DNA of 64,000 nt from Vreelandella neptunia (GCF_022489065.1 NZ_JAKVTW010000002.1:1-64000), one strand, 5' to 3'. Counted from the stretch's first letter, positions 30,242-40,449 are shown. Notes: a model not told the origin generated them from the sequence alone. Numbers and translations are program-made.

Positions 30242-31444
30242 ATGGCCCTGATAAAAAGTGTGAAGACGATAAGAGTCAAGCAGTACCCGAACCTTATATG
30301 GGTACAGCTCGAGACTGATGACGGTCTGATAGGCCTGGGGGAGAGTTTCCGGGGTGCCTCCGCAATTGAGGCCACTATTCACGACGAGATGTCTAGCTCG
30401 TTGATCGGCAAGGACGCGCGCCATATTCAAGCGCTTTCGAATCATCTGTCCAAGCCCTACCTTGGGTTCAACGCCTCGGGAGTCGAAACCCGTGCGGCCA
30501 GCGCGATCGACATCGCCCTATGGGATCTGGCAGGCAAACGAAGCGGCGTGCCCGTCTTTGAAGCACTGGGTGGTGCCTCCCGGCTAGGTGTCGATGTCTA
30601 CAACACCTGCGCGGGCTACAACTTCAACTCAAGCGCCGTGGGCAACAAACGCCGCGACATCGGTAAAGACGACGTAGCCAGCGGAGCTTACGATGATCAG
30701 ATCGCTTTCATGCGAGACGCTGGAGAACTAGCCATAAGCCTGCTCGACGAAGGCTACAAGGCGATGAAAATCTGGCCTTTCGACGTCTTTGCCAATAAAA
30801 ATCGTCACCGCATTTCTCGTGAGGATCTCAAGTCAGGTCTTGCGCCCTTCGAAAAAGTGAGAAAAGCGGTAGGCGACAAGATCGACATCATGTGCGAGCT
30901 GCACAGTCTCTGGGGTGGGCAGGCGGCGGAAAGCATCTGCCGCGGACTTGAGGATTTTGGCGTGGCCTGGGTGGAGGATCCACTACACAAGATGGACGAT
31001 AACTATGAGCTTTCGATGCTGCGAAGCCGAGTTGACGTACCCATCTGCGGCAGCGAGACGCTTGCGGGTGTCTCCTCCTACAAGGATATGCTCAGTGCTG
31101 GAGCCGTCGACTTCGTGATGGTAGACGTCGCCTGGTGCGGCGGCCTGAGCGAAGCAAGAAAGATCGCGGCACTCGCCGAGGCATTCAACAAGCCGCTCGC
31201 TCCACATGACTGCACCGGCCCCGTTACGTTGGTGGCTGGAATGCACTTGGCGCTCCACGCGCCGACCGCTATCTATCAGGAGGTGGTCAGGGCCAGCATG
31301 GCGACATGGTACCGAGATTTGATCGACGGCCTGCCCGAGGTCAAGCAAGGCATGCTGCATGCCGGAAGCGAGCCGGGGCTCGGTATTACTCTGTCGGAAG
31401 GGCTCCTTCAGCGTGACGACCTCATCGTGCGTGAGAGCGTTTAA
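30242..31444 (+). CDS. Mandelate racemase/enolase-superfamily sugar-acid dehydratase
   Basis: The 400-aa product has the superfamily barrel: catalytic-Lys region GYKAMKIWPFD, metal ligands in MCELHSLWG, WVEDPLHKMD and CGSETLAG, and catalytic His in APHDCTGP. The KIWP motif is of the galactonate/rhamnonate dehydratase type. A second dehydratase beside the IlvD-type enzyme suggests that the cassette handles more than one sugar acid or both epimers. Confidence 0.87.
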   Translation: MALIKSVKTIRVKQYPNLIWVQLETDDGLIGLGESFRGASAIEATIHDEMSSSLIGKDARHIQALSNHLSKPYLGFNASGVETRAASAIDIALWDLAGKRSGVPVFEALGGASRLGVDVYNTCAGYNFNSSAVGNKRRDIGKDDVASGAYDDQIAFMRDAGELAISLLDEGYKAMKIWPFDVFANKNRHRISREDLKSGLAPFEKVRKAVGDKIDIMCELHSLWGGQAAESICRGLEDFGVAWVEDPLHKMDDNYELSMLRSRVDVPICGSETLAGVSSYKDMLSAGAVDFVMVDVAWCGGLSEARKIAALAEAFNKPLAPHDCTGPVTLVAGMHLALHAPTAIYQEVVRASMATWYRDLIDGLPEVKQGMLHAGSEPGLGITLSEGLLQRDDLIVRESV

Positions 31445-31483
31445 CGTCTTTTCAAATTAGCTAACGTCACAAGGAGACAAATC

Positions 31484-32986
31484 GTGAACACATTGGGTAA
31501 TTACATTAACGGCCAGACCGTTGCCAGCCAAAGTGGCCGTACGGCACCGGTTTACAACCCGGCCACTGGTGAGCAGTCGCTAAACGTTGCGCTCTCGTCG
31601 GCCGCCGAAACAACCGACGCGGTACGTATCGCCGACGAAGCTTTTCCTGCCTGGGCCAAAATGACCCCGCTGAAGCGCTCGCGCATTCTGTTCAAGTTTA
31701 AAGCACTGGTGGAAGAGCACACCGATGAGCTGGCGCGGATTATTTCCAGCGAGCACGGCAAGGTGTTCTCGGATGCCAAGGGCGAAGTCACCCGTGGGCT
31801 TGAAGTGGTCGAGTTTGCCTGCGGCATTCCGCACCTGCAAAAGGGCGAGCACTCCATGAACGTGGGCACCGGGGTGGACAGCTACTCCATGATGCAGCCG
31901 CTGGGCGTGTGCGCGGGTATCTCGCCGTTCAACTTCCCGGCGATGGTGCCGATGTGGATGTTCCCCATCGCGCTTGCCTGCGGCAACACCTTTGTCATGA
32001 AACCGTCGGAGAAGGATCCCTCCACGCCGATGCGCTTAGCCGAGTTGCTGAAAGAGGCGGGCTTACCGGATGGCGTCTTCAACGTCGTCAATGGCGATAA
32101 AGAGTCAGTGGATGTACTGCTGACCGATGAGCGTGTTCAAGCCGTCAGCTTTGTGGGCTCTACCCCGATCGCCGAGTACATCTATGCCACGGCATCAAAG
32201 CATGGCAAGCGTGTTCAGGCGCTAGGCGGTGCCAAGAATCACATGGTGATCATGCCGGATGCCGATCTTGATCAAGCCGTTAGTGCTCTGATGGGCGCCG
32301 CTTACGGCTCCGCCGGCGAGCGCTGCATGGCCATTTCGGTGGCGGTGCCCGTAGGTGAGGAGACCGCCCAGAAGCTGCGCGAGAAGCTTGAGACTGAACT
32401 CGCGAACTTGCGCGTCGGGCCTGGCCTGGTCGATGGCCTCGATAACGATATGGGCCCGCTGATCACTCGTGATCACCTGGAAAAGGTAAAAGGTTATATC
32501 CAAACCGGTGTCGATGAAGGCGCTGAGCTAGTGGTGGATGGTCGCCAAGCAGCGATTGAGGGCGCAGGTGACGGCTTCTTTATTGGCGGTACGCTGTTTG
32601 ACCACGTTAGCCCCGGAATGCGTATTCATGCTGAAGAGATCTTTGGCCCTGTGCTGGCTATCAGCCGCGCGGCGAGCTTCGACGAAGCGGTCAGCATGGT
32701 TAATGCTCACGAGTACGGCAACGGCACGGCGATCTTTACCCGTGATGGCGATGCTGCCCGTCAGTACTGCGAGCAGATTCAGGTAGGCATGGTAGGTGTC
32801 AATGTCCCCATCCCGGTACCCATGGCGTTTCATAGCTTCGGCGGCTGGAAGCGCTCGCTGTTTGGCCCGCTGCACATGCACGGCCCGGACGGCGTACGCT
32901 TCAATACGCGCATGAAGACGATCACCCAGCGCTGGCCTAACGGCATCCGTGAAGAGACCAATCACTTCACCATGCCGACACTTTAA
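31484..32986 (+). CDS. mmsA: Methylmalonate-semialdehyde dehydrogenase, copy 2
   Basis: The 500-aa product starts at a GTG after AAGGAG and has catalytic Cys281 in GSAGERCMAIS. It is about 93% identical to copy 1 at 22289 by direct reading, with long DNA tracts also alike. It ends the sugar-acid cassette and is followed by a terminator. It may serve a semialdehyde from the cassette, or be a paralogue kept by gene conversion. Confidence 0.93.
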   Translation: MNTLGNYINGQTVASQSGRTAPVYNPATGEQSLNVALSSAAETTDAVRIADEAFPAWAKMTPLKRSRILFKFKALVEEHTDELARIISSEHGKVFSDAKGEVTRGLEVVEFACGIPHLQKGEHSMNVGTGVDSYSMMQPLGVCAGISPFNFPAMVPMWMFPIALACGNTFVMKPSEKDPSTPMRLAELLKEAGLPDGVFNVVNGDKESVDVLLTDERVQAVSFVGSTPIAEYIYATASKHGKRVQALGGAKNHMVIMPDADLDQAVSALMGAAYGSAGERCMAISVAVPVGEETAQKLREKLETELANLRVGPGLVDGLDNDMGPLITRDHLEKVKGYIQTGVDEGAELVVDGRQAAIEGAGDGFFIGGTLFDHVSPGMRIHAEEIFGPVLAISRAASFDEAVSMVNAHEYGNGTAIFTRDGDAARQYCEQIQVGMVGVNVPIPVPMAFHSFGGWKRSLFGPLHMHGPDGVRFNTRMKTITQRWPNGIREETNHFTMPTL

Positions 32987-33006
32987 ATCTTAACGACTGC
33001 TGGTTC

Positions 33007-33039
33007 ACGCCGTGCCCCTAGGGGCACGGCGTTTTTTTT
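33007..33039 (+). terminator. Strong Rho-independent terminator after mmsA copy 2
   Basis: ACGCCGTGCCCC and GGGGCACGGCGT pair perfectly around TA and are followed by eight T residues. Confidence 0.92.
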
Positions 33040-33334
33040 GGCTGGTCGTTGAGCATGGAGTTCATGCATGGCCAAGGTGCAGTAAAAACAGGGGGTGGCT
33101 TCTGGGTTATACGCAAGGAACTCAGACGACATGATTTAAAATCGCAAGAATATGTATAAATTATGATTAATTACCAATATTTCTATTCTGAGTAGTTGTT
33201 TTAAAATTTAATAAAGTATCTATCATAAAATTGAAAAATAGCAAGAAAGCGACAATGGGCTGTTTTAATAATTGCTTTAATAACCGTTGAGTCAGAACCG
33301 TTAGGTATAAAAATAATCCTGTAGGAGGCACTAA

Positions 33335-34000
33335 ATGAGCATGCAAATCGCTAGCGCGCCGTTTTGTTGGGGGGCGACGATGTGAATAACCCCAATTTGC
33401 CACCCTGGCAGAAAGTGCTGGATGAGGCCGCACAGGCGGGTTATCAGGGGGGAACTCGGGCCTTACGGCAACTTGCCGTTAGCGCAAGGACGTCTTAGCG
33501 AAAAGCTTCAATAGTGTGGCTTGAAGGTCGTCGCGGGTACCATTTTTGATGACCTGATTGACCCCGCTAACCGGGAGAATCTTATTCGTCAGGCCCATGA
33601 AATCTGTCGTTTCTTAAAACAGTTGCCCGACCCCCCCAGTCAACCAGGCCAAAATTACCCTACACCCTACCTGGTATTGATTGACCATGTTCACGATGAG
33701 CGCAGCCTATACGCGGGGCACTATGAAAAAGCGCCGCGTCTGAGCGATGTGCAGTGGGGGCACCCTTATGGAGCATATTCGTACCATTGCTGAGCTAGCT
33801 AGCCGCGAATATGGGATCCGCGCCGTCATTCATCCCCATGCGGGAGGGTATATCGAGTTTGAGGACGAGATATTGCAATTGATGGCAGACATCTCTTATG
33901 ACACCGCTGGACTGTGCCTGGATACTGGCCATCTTTACTACTACTAATCGGGCATGGACACCGTCAGCTGGATTCGCGACCATGCAGCGACTGCTGCTCA
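33335..34000 (+). pseudogene. Decayed TIM-barrel sugar isomerase/epimerase gene
   Basis: A good ribosome binding site (GTAGGAGG) precedes the ATG at 33335, which starts MSMQIASAPFCWG. The reading frame must shift at about 33370 (to DDVNNPNLPPWQKVLDEAAQ), again at about 33455 and about 33765, and a TAG interrupts near 33511. Later pieces read AGTIFDDLIDPANRENL, AVIHPHAGGYIEFEDEIL and AGLCLDTGHLYY, which are typical of IolE/IolI-like TIM barrels. After about 34000 the homology ends and insertion-sequence debris begins. It is clearly nonfunctional. Confidence 0.8.
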
Positions 34001-34079
34001 ACAATGGACACTGGCCGAAGCTGAAAACAACCCTGCTTCAACAAAAATTTTACTTCAAGCCTTATCTACGAATGGCGTC

Positions 34080-34510
34080 AGAAGGCATTCTTTATCAAGT
34101 ATGCCTGACTATGTGGCTCGGCCTTTGTCAGCGGGAACGGTCTATATGCTCCTCAATGCTTGGTCGGCAGCAGGCAAGTTAACGGCTACCTTTGAAGCTT
34201 TGGAGGGACGAGCCCTATGACGAATGACTCTGCATTGTTAGCATCTGTATCAAAGCACATCAGCACAAGATAGGCGCGGCCAGTGACGACACTGAGGCCG
34301 ACGGTAAAAGCCGCACGGGTAATCAATACCAGCACAATTTATTTACGGACTCTTTATTGGCTTCAGACTAATGCGAAGCGAGGTGAATGCTGTCCGAGTT
34401 ATCTTCCAGCTAAGCTCTAGTAATGATAAAGGCTATGACAGCGGCATTACTCACCAGCCACCTCCTGCGGCAGCACGAATAGCCCGTATCGATGTTGAAT
34501 CAATCATCCG
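34080..34510 (+). pseudogene. IS5-family transposase fossil
   Basis: Fragments GTVYMLLNAWSAAGKLTATF (about 34132) and NDKGYDS (about 34430) match the IS5 transposase pattern (TVY..FN.WS..G, ADKGYDS). The segment near 34255-34345 resembles the fossil at 59755-59870 base by base in places. Several stops and shifts separate the pieces. Confidence 0.6.
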
Positions 34511-34600
34511 GGGCCGACAGCTATTTATCAGCCTCGTGGAAGAGAAAGGGCAGCTATATTTTATTCTATGCTGCCCATGCACTTTACATTTACTTTCTGC

Positions 34601-35581
34601 CTACAGTAATGCCTCAGCAATCTCACGCACACCAAGACCGTCCAGCTTATAATGCTGGTAAAGCCGTTGTGGAGGTGAGATCAGAGCGTATTCGTCCATA
34701 ATTCCATGCCGCTTTAACCTTGCCTTACCGGGATTCTCTGCCATTATCTCGGCCACGGCGGAACCTAGTCCTCCAAGAATGTTGTGTTCTTCTACCGTAA
34801 GAATAATACGCGAATGATTTACAGCTTCTAGCACCGCTGCCTCATCCAGAGGCTTTATCGTATGCATGTCTATCAAGCCAGCTGAATAGCCTATTTTATT
34901 CAGCTCTGCGACCGCCTCCTTGGCACCGTGAACAGCCATGCCACAGGCGATAATCGTAATGTCGCTACCCATGCCATGGACTTTTGCTTTTCCCAGTTGG
35001 AACTGCTCGTTTTCACTATAAACAGCCGGTTCGTGTCCTCGCCCGATTCGGAAATATATCGGTTCGGGATAGTTAGCCGATTCGAGAAGGAGTTGGCGGA
35101 ACTGAGCCCCGTCTGCGGGAGAAACCACCGTAAGGTCGGCAATAGCTCGCATAGTCGAAATATCTTCAGTTGCGTGATGCGATGTGCCATAAAATCCCAT
35201 CGAGATACCTGTATGATGGCCAATCAGGCGTACAGGCTGCGCGCAATAAGCCACGTCCATGCGTATCTGTTCACAGGTAAGAAGCCCCAAGAAAGAAGCA
35301 AAAGTTGCGACATAAGGAATCATTCCAGTCGTCGCCATACCCGCAGCAGCCGAGACCATATTCTGTTCTGATATCCCGAACTGCACAAAACGATCAGGAT
35401 AGGCGTTGGCAAATTTCACCAAACCGTTCGAATGCTGGAGATCAGCCGTGCCTGCCGCAATTGGATAGCCTTGATCTGCCAATTCGATCAATGTGTCTGC
35501 CATTACCGACAGGCTGGGGGTACGCTCATTCAGGTCACGGTACTGCCAGCTTTCTGGTGTCAGGTTTGTTTTGGTATTCAC
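34601..35581 (-). CDS. Split transketolase, C-terminal subunit
   Basis: The 326-aa product corresponds to the pyrimidine-binding and C-terminal domains of transketolase/DXS-like enzymes. It has RFVQFGISEQNMVSAAAGMA with the conserved Glu, GHHTGISMGFYGTSHHATED and TVEEHNILGGLGSAVAE. It overlaps the N-terminal subunit gene by 4 bp (ATGA), so the two are translationally coupled and form one enzyme. Its substrate in this cassette is unknown; two-subunit transketolases often belong to sugar or cyclitol catabolic clusters. Confidence 0.9.
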   Translation of the reverse strand: MNTKTNLTPESWQYRDLNERTPSLSVMADTLIELADQGYPIAAGTADLQHSNGLVKFANAYPDRFVQFGISEQNMVSAAAGMATTGMIPYVATFASFLGLLTCEQIRMDVAYCAQPVRLIGHHTGISMGFYGTSHHATEDISTMRAIADLTVVSPADGAQFRQLLLESANYPEPIYFRIGRGHEPAVYSENEQFQLGKAKVHGMGSDITIIACGMAVHGAKEAVAELNKIGYSAGLIDMHTIKPLDEAAVLEAVNHSRIILTVEEHNILGGLGSAVAEIMAENPGKARLKRHGIMDEYALISPPQRLYQHYKLDGLGVREIAEALL

Positions 35582-36444
35582 TGCGGATCTCCGCTAATAC
35601 GTGTATTTAGGATGGTCTGGCGGGCCTTTTCGCTATCTTCGGGCGACAAATATCCAAGATGCCAACCCGGCTCTGTCTCCATGTAGTCAATACCTTTGCC
35701 TTTAACAGTCTTGGCAATAATACAACAGGGTTTTTCTCGCATCTTATCTGCCTTGACACGACGCAATATTGAGGTCAAAGCCACGATGTCGTGACCGTCT
35801 ACCTCGTGCACTTCCCAGCCAAAGGCGCGCCATTTCTCGTCTAGAGGTTCAATCGCCATGATGTCATCAACCTTTCCATCTAATTGATACCCATTGCGAT
35901 CCACGATCGCGATGACATTGGAGAGTTTGTGATTAGCTGCAGAAATCGCCGCTTCCCAGACCTGACCTTCTTGCATCTCGCCATCACCCAACATAACGAA
36001 GACATCGAAATTCTGCTCCTGCATTCGCCCGCCCATAGCAATGCCGACTCCGTTGGACAGGGCATGCCCTATTGAGCCCGAGCTGAAATCCACACCCGGA
36101 ACCTTTCGCATGTCTGGGTGATCCCCTAAAGGGCTGCCAAGGCGCGTATAGCTGTCCAGCCAATCCTTGGGGAAATATCCCAGATCAGCCAAAACTGGGA
36201 ACAGCCCAACGGCCGCATGGCCCTTTCCCATTAGGAAGCGATCTCTCAACGGCCATTTCGGATCATCTGAAATGCTCATTACGTCATAGTACAGGGCCGA
36301 AAATATCTCGGCACAAGAGAAGACCGATGAATAGTGTCCCACTTTAGCGATCTCGATCAAACGGATGGTTTCCAGCCGAACAAACTGTGCTCGTTCTTCC
36401 AGGCTTTGGGCCTCTTGCAATGAAATATCTGTTATATCCGACAC
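35578..36444 (-). CDS. Split transketolase, N-terminal subunit
   Basis: The 288-aa product is the ThDP/metal-binding half of transketolase: GHAAVGLFPVLADLGYFP, GSIGHALSNGVGIAMGG, the ThDP motif GDGEMQEGQVWEAA and IVDRNGYQLDG. A GTG at 36444 is chosen because GGAGAGG lies about 7 bases before it; ATG 36459 or TTG 36465 would add a few residues. It pairs with the C-terminal subunit encoded immediately after it. Confidence 0.9.
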   Translation of the reverse strand: MSDITDISLQEAQSLEERAQFVRLETIRLIEIAKVGHYSSVFSCAEIFSALYYDVMSISDDPKWPLRDRFLMGKGHAAVGLFPVLADLGYFPKDWLDSYTRLGSPLGDHPDMRKVPGVDFSSGSIGHALSNGVGIAMGGRMQEQNFDVFVMLGDGEMQEGQVWEAAISAANHKLSNVIAIVDRNGYQLDGKVDDIMAIEPLDEKWRAFGWEVHEVDGHDIVALTSILRRVKADKMREKPCCIIAKTVKGKGIDYMETEPGWHLGYLSPEDSEKARQTILNTRISGDPQ

Positions 36445-36534
36445 AACGTTCCTCTCCATTTTCAATTAATGACTCTCTACTGAACTGTGTTGCTATGAGA
36501 CATGCTATTCAAAGGTTAATTACGCGTCAATAAT

Positions 36535-36556
36535 AATGCATGATATATGATGCATT
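36535..36556. promoter_or_regulatory. Probable GntR operator before the transketolase genes
   Basis: Outer arms AATGCAT and ATGCATT flank an AT-rich centre in a 22-bp near-palindrome, about 90 bp before the transketolase start. Similar sites occur at 40386 and 45475. Confidence 0.5.
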
Positions 36557-36753
36557 GTTTTTAGCGGTAGTTAACCTACCTAATATCAGCCAGGAAAGAC
36601 TACACAATCTGTTCTATTGTCTTTATCACGCAGCGTCTCCACCTATACATTTTAGAAACAAGCATGGTAGCTAGGAAGATCGACAGCTCAAGGTGTATAC
36701 GCTTGATGCAAGTAAATGACTTAATAAGAAATTAGGCCACCTACTTGTCTTAT

Positions 36754-37353
36754 TTATTTAGGCTGGGTGTCCTGAAAGGCCGGTCGCTTATTCAGTGCCT
36801 CGGCAAAGGCAGCAAGGGCGGGGAAGTCGGTACGCCAAGTTAGCTGCGGATATCGAAAGTCTAAATAGGCGAGGGCACAGCCAGTAGCGATGTCTCCGAT
36901 GTCAGGTTCTTCCGCATCCCCCACCTCATGAGACATTACTTCCAAGCAACGGGCGACTTTACCCATTTGGCTTTCAACCCAGTCAGACCAGCGCCGAGGT
37001 TCAGGCCGCAATGTCGTCTCGTAGCGCGCCAGCAAGGCCGCTTCAATTAAACCATCGGCCAACGCCTCACGGCGTAAGGCACGCCATAAAGCCAGTTCTG
37101 TTGGGTATAGCTCCGTCCCCTCGCCTAGGTAGCGGCAGATCACCGGACTATCGAACAACACCTCCCCCGTAGGAATGCGCAAGGCGGGAATCTTTGCCAA
37201 GGGGTTGACTCGAACAAGATCCTCGGGCGGAGCGATGGGGCTTGCAAAGACAGAAATTAAATCAAGCGACCAACCGACCTCACGAGCAACAATACGAGCC
37301 TTACGCACGAAAGGAGACATAGATGCATAGTAAAGCTTGCAGTTATTAGTCAC
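36754..37353 (-). CDS. Glutathione S-transferase family protein
   Basis: The 199-aa product has the thioredoxin-like N-terminal domain of GSTs (CKLYYASMSPFVRKARIVA, then NPLAKIPALRIPTGEVLFDS PVIC) and a helical C-terminal domain. The GTG at 37353 is chosen: it overlaps the stop of the TRAP permease gene (GTGA) and AAAGGTG lies 5 bases upstream. It is the last gene of the TRAP operon. A role in isomerisation or glutathione-linked chemistry of a pathway intermediate is possible but not shown. Confidence 0.83.
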   Translation of the reverse strand: MTNNCKLYYASMSPFVRKARIVAREVGWSLDLISVFASPIAPPEDLVRVNPLAKIPALRIPTGEVLFDSPVICRYLGEGTELYPTELALWRALRREALADGLIEAALLARYETTLRPEPRRWSDWVESQMGKVARCLEVMSHEVGDAEEPDIGDIATGCALAYLDFRYPQLTWRTDFPALAAFAEALNKRPAFQDTQPK

Positions 37354-38642
37354 AGAAGCACCTTTGGGAGAAGCAATGAAATGGCGGGAATTAGCGTCAA
37401 CAAAAGAAGTGCAATGATCAGCGCCAAGAGAAATGGCCAAGCTTGGCGAACGTATTCCTCTATCCGGACTTTAGCGATCGAAATGGTGATGAACATCATG
37501 GTGCCAACTGGCGGGGTAAAGCCCGCTATAGTCAAGTTGACGGCCATAACAATGCCGAAGTGTGCCGGGTCAATACCCATCTCGTTGGCAACCGGTAGCA
37601 ATAGTGGGGTCATAAGAATGATGGCCGAGCCACCTTCGAAGAACATGCCAATAAACAGTAATAAAAGATTGACGACGAGAAGGAAGATAATAGGGTTATG
37701 AATCGAATCCAGTAGCATATTTGAGAAGGCTGCTGGTATCCCTTCCCAAGTCAAGTAGGCTGCGAAAGCATTGGCTGCACAAATGATGAACATAACGCCA
37801 GCCGTCACAAGCACTGATTCTTTTATAATAGGTACTAGGTCTTTCCATCTCAGTTCACGATAAACAAATGTACCTACAAACACGGCATAGACTACTGCAA
37901 TAGCGCCTGCCTCAGTTGGAGTAAAGACACCAAAACGTAGCCCCATAATGATACCGAGCGGCAGTAAAAGCGCTCCAATGCTACGTACAAGCTGCACGCC
38001 TATTTCCCGCAAACTAGCTCGGCTGTCGCGTGATGCGGCATAGCCCTTAAATCGAGATACAATCGACACAGTTAGCATTAGGATGACGGTCAGCATCAAC
38101 CCCGGCAAAAGACCTGCCATGAACATGCGGGCAACTGACACATCAGCCACTAGTGCGTAAAGTATCAGAATGATGCCAGGTGGAATAATCGGTGTTATAC
38201 AGGCCGAAGCAGCAGTCACCACGGTGGAAAACGCGCGATTATAACCGAGGCGCTCCATCTGGGGGACTATCATCTTGGTCTGCATAGCGGCATCGGCATT
38301 GGCCGAGCCGGATACCCCACCCATCATCGCTGACAGCAACACATTTACCTGCGCCATACCGCCCCGCATATGACCAATCAACAGCTCTGCCAACTTCATT
38401 AACCTGGTCGTAATGCCCGCATAGTTAAAAACGACGCCAGCACAGGTGAAGAATGGGATTGCCAGGTAGGGAAAACTTTCCATTGAGGCAATCATCGTCT
38501 GGATCATCATTTCTTGTGGCATGAAATTGTTGACGAAACCAAAATAGACAGCTGTCGAGATTAGTAGCGCCAAAGCAATTGGCACACGCAGTATAAACAA
38601 TACGAATAGAAGGATGACCGGCGAATAGGACAGCAGGGTCAT
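37350..38642 (-). CDS. dctM: TRAP transporter large permease (DctM)
   Basis: The 430-aa polytopic protein matches the DctM family: FPYLAIPFFTCAGVVFNYAG, AQVNVLLSAMMGGVSGSANAD, IIPPGIILILYA and NLTIAGFTPPVGTMMF. It forms the Na+-driven channel with DctQ and receives substrate from DctP. It overlaps the GST-like gene by 4 bp. Confidence 0.92.
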   Translation of the reverse strand: MTLLSYSPVILLFVLFILRVPIALALLISTAVYFGFVNNFMPQEMMIQTMIASMESFPYLAIPFFTCAGVVFNYAGITTRLMKLAELLIGHMRGGMAQVNVLLSAMMGGVSGSANADAAMQTKMIVPQMERLGYNRAFSTVVTAASACITPIIPPGIILILYALVADVSVARMFMAGLLPGLMLTVILMLTVSIVSRFKGYAASRDSRASLREIGVQLVRSIGALLLPLGIIMGLRFGVFTPTEAGAIAVVYAVFVGTFVYRELRWKDLVPIIKESVLVTAGVMFIICAANAFAAYLTWEGIPAAFSNMLLDSIHNPIIFLLVVNLLLLFIGMFFEGGSAIILMTPLLLPVANEMGIDPAHFGIVMAVNLTIAGFTPPVGTMMFITISIAKVRIEEYVRQAWPFLLALIIALLLLTLIPAISLLLPKVLL

Positions 38643-38682
38643 AGCAGATTCCTTAATTAATTATTATAAAGTCTGGGAAACA

Positions 38683-39213
38683 TTAAACCGACGGGCCACT
38701 ATAAAAACTAGCTTCATCTTGGCTGGTTTTAGCGCACCGACTACGCGAATCGCAGATAAGGTGATAGGCTGAATAAATAGCCATCAGTACGAAGGCGACT
38801 AGCGGTGCTAAATTAAGCCAGAAATAAGGTACCTCCAAAACCGGGGTGCGACGTATGAACCCGCCTTGCGCCAGTGTCCATGATAGCCAAGCAAGCCATA
38901 GGTTGGCCCCAACCAGTGACGCATCTACCAACAGTGCCAAAGCTCGTTGTAACCGAATAGGAAATAGTTCAAAAAGCACATCGACCGAAATCAGGGCGCG
39001 TGTACGGTATAGCCAAGCGATAGCCAAAAAAGTGGACCACGTGAAGCCTATATAGGCCAGTTCTTCTGTGAATAAAACGCTAGTCTGGAATAAATAGCGG
39101 AGAAACACATTTACAACAACGACACCCAGCATAATGACGAAAAAGCCTCCTGCGACGATTAGTTCTACATTGCAGGCTGCTTGACGGGCCTTAACTAATA
39201 TAGCATTCCGCAT
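38683..39213 (-). CDS. dctQ: TRAP transporter small permease (DctQ)
   Basis: The 176-aa product has four hydrophobic segments and the DctQ landmarks VFLRYLF, FTEELAYIGFTW and TRALISVDVLFELFP. The ATG at 39213 is preferred because GGGGAG stands 6-7 bases upstream; a longer frame would add a polar 31-residue leader. It lies between dctP and dctM. Confidence 0.88.
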   Translation of the reverse strand: MRNAILVKARQAACNVELIVAGGFFVIMLGVVVVNVFLRYLFQTSVLFTEELAYIGFTWSTFLAIAWLYRTRALISVDVLFELFPIRLQRALALLVDASLVGANLWLAWLSWTLAQGGFIRRTPVLEVPYFWLNLAPLVAFVLMAIYSAYHLICDSRSRCAKTSQDEASFYSGPSV

Positions 39214-39311
39214 AAAAATCTCCCCAGGACTACATCGCACCAATAAATACGTTTTGATCTCCCCCTGGATTCGACCAGGGGGATGCAGCCAAGTGTAGGT
39301 CGGCAACAGTG

Positions 39312-40310
39312 TTAGCCAATAATTGTGTGAATGCGATCATAAAGACTGGATGGCCACTCCGGGAAATGGCTTGGGGTCGCTGCAGCGGCATCCAGGAAAC
39401 TGGATTGATCAACATCATTGAAAACCAAACCAGCCTCTTCTAACTTATTGCGATATTCCTGTTCTAATGCAATCATTTCAGGTTGACGGATACTGGTATA
39501 GCCTCGGCCGACTGTATCTAACGCATGCTGAGCAGGGGTAGGTAGGTTTTCATAAACCTGCTGTGACATCAGGATTGAAGTTGTCGCAACAAGATGATTA
39601 GTCAGCGAAATATAGGGCTTAGTTTCAAACCAGCGGGTCGAATGGATAACCGATAGCGGGCTTTCAGCACCGTCGGCCACGCCTTGGCTGAGAGCAGAAT
39701 AAGCCTCCGAAAAGGCGGTATTGGTGATATTGCCACCTAGAACTCGCCCAACCTCATTCCACATCTTGGTAGGTGCATTGCGAATCTTCAGGCCCTGAGT
39801 ATCGGCACGCGTCATGACTTGCCGATTGGACAGCAGGTGCCGTGTACCAAAATAAGTCATCGTCAGAACACGGAGACCTTGCGCCTGAACTTCTTCCTCC
39901 CAGCTTTTAACGAGCTCTGAGTTCCACAGCTTCCCAATATCTTCTGGTTTTTTAAGCAGATAGGGTGCCATCATGGAGGCGAAATCTGATTTGTAGTTGT
40001 ATAAATGGGTTGGGTCACTATCCTGCAGAACGGGTGCGCCGCGTGACACAGCCTCGATCATGTCATTAGTCTTACCTAGAGTCTCAGATGGGTAGATCTC
40101 GATTCTAAGCGTTCCCTCCGAAGCTTGCTCGAGCCGCCGACCAAAGTCCTGCCACATGATGAAAGTGGGATCTTGATTGCCTACAACTAGATTCATTCGC
40201 AGTAACGTCGGCGACTGGGCATGTAAAATCGAGGGCGCGACCAAACCCGAGGCCACTGCGGCCCCGCCTAGAGCAGTAGATTTCATGAACTGTCTACGTG
40301 AGATAGTCAT
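39312..40310 (-). CDS. dctP: TRAP transporter substrate-binding protein (DctP)
   Basis: The 332-aa product has a twin-arginine-type leader (SRRQFMKSTALGGAAVASG, cleaved near ILHAQ). The mature protein shows the DctP pattern YPSETLGKTNDMIEAVSRGA, GLKIRNAPTKMWNEVGRVLGG and SALSQGVADGAESPLSV. It is the first gene of the TRAP operon. The ligand is probably a sugar acid or cyclitol acid, judging from neighbouring enzymes. Confidence 0.9.
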   Translation of the reverse strand: MTISRRQFMKSTALGGAAVASGLVAPSILHAQSPTLLRMNLVVGNQDPTFIMWQDFGRRLEQASEGTLRIEIYPSETLGKTNDMIEAVSRGAPVLQDSDPTHLYNYKSDFASMMAPYLLKKPEDIGKLWNSELVKSWEEEVQAQGLRVLTMTYFGTRHLLSNRQVMTRADTQGLKIRNAPTKMWNEVGRVLGGNITNTAFSEAYSALSQGVADGAESPLSVIHSTRWFETKPYISLTNHLVATTSILMSQQVYENLPTPAQHALDTVGRGYTSIRQPEMIALEQEYRNKLEEAGLVFNDVDQSSFLDAAAATPSHFPEWPSSLYDRIHTIIG

Positions 40311-40385
40311 TGTTATTTCTCCTCAGACAAAATCTAATTTAGTTGCTATGTGACCGGTATTACGATACTCACTGATAAGCTACAT

Positions 40386-40413
40386 AATAATGATGCATGA
40401 TGCATGATTATTA
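40386..40413. promoter_or_regulatory. Probable GntR operator before dctP
   Basis: An AT-rich near-palindrome built of repeated ATGATGCATGAT units, about 75 bp before dctP. It shares the ATGCAT/ATGAT words with the sites at 36535 and 45475. Confidence 0.45.
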
Positions 40414-40449
40414 TAAGTAGTCAAAATTTTAAAGACAGCTTTTAGTCCT

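Noticed and set aside
40386..40413. Short tandem repeats suggestive of a CRISPR-like array
   Set aside because: Only a few ATGATGC units without spacers; fits an operator. No CRISPR array was seen anywhere in the window.
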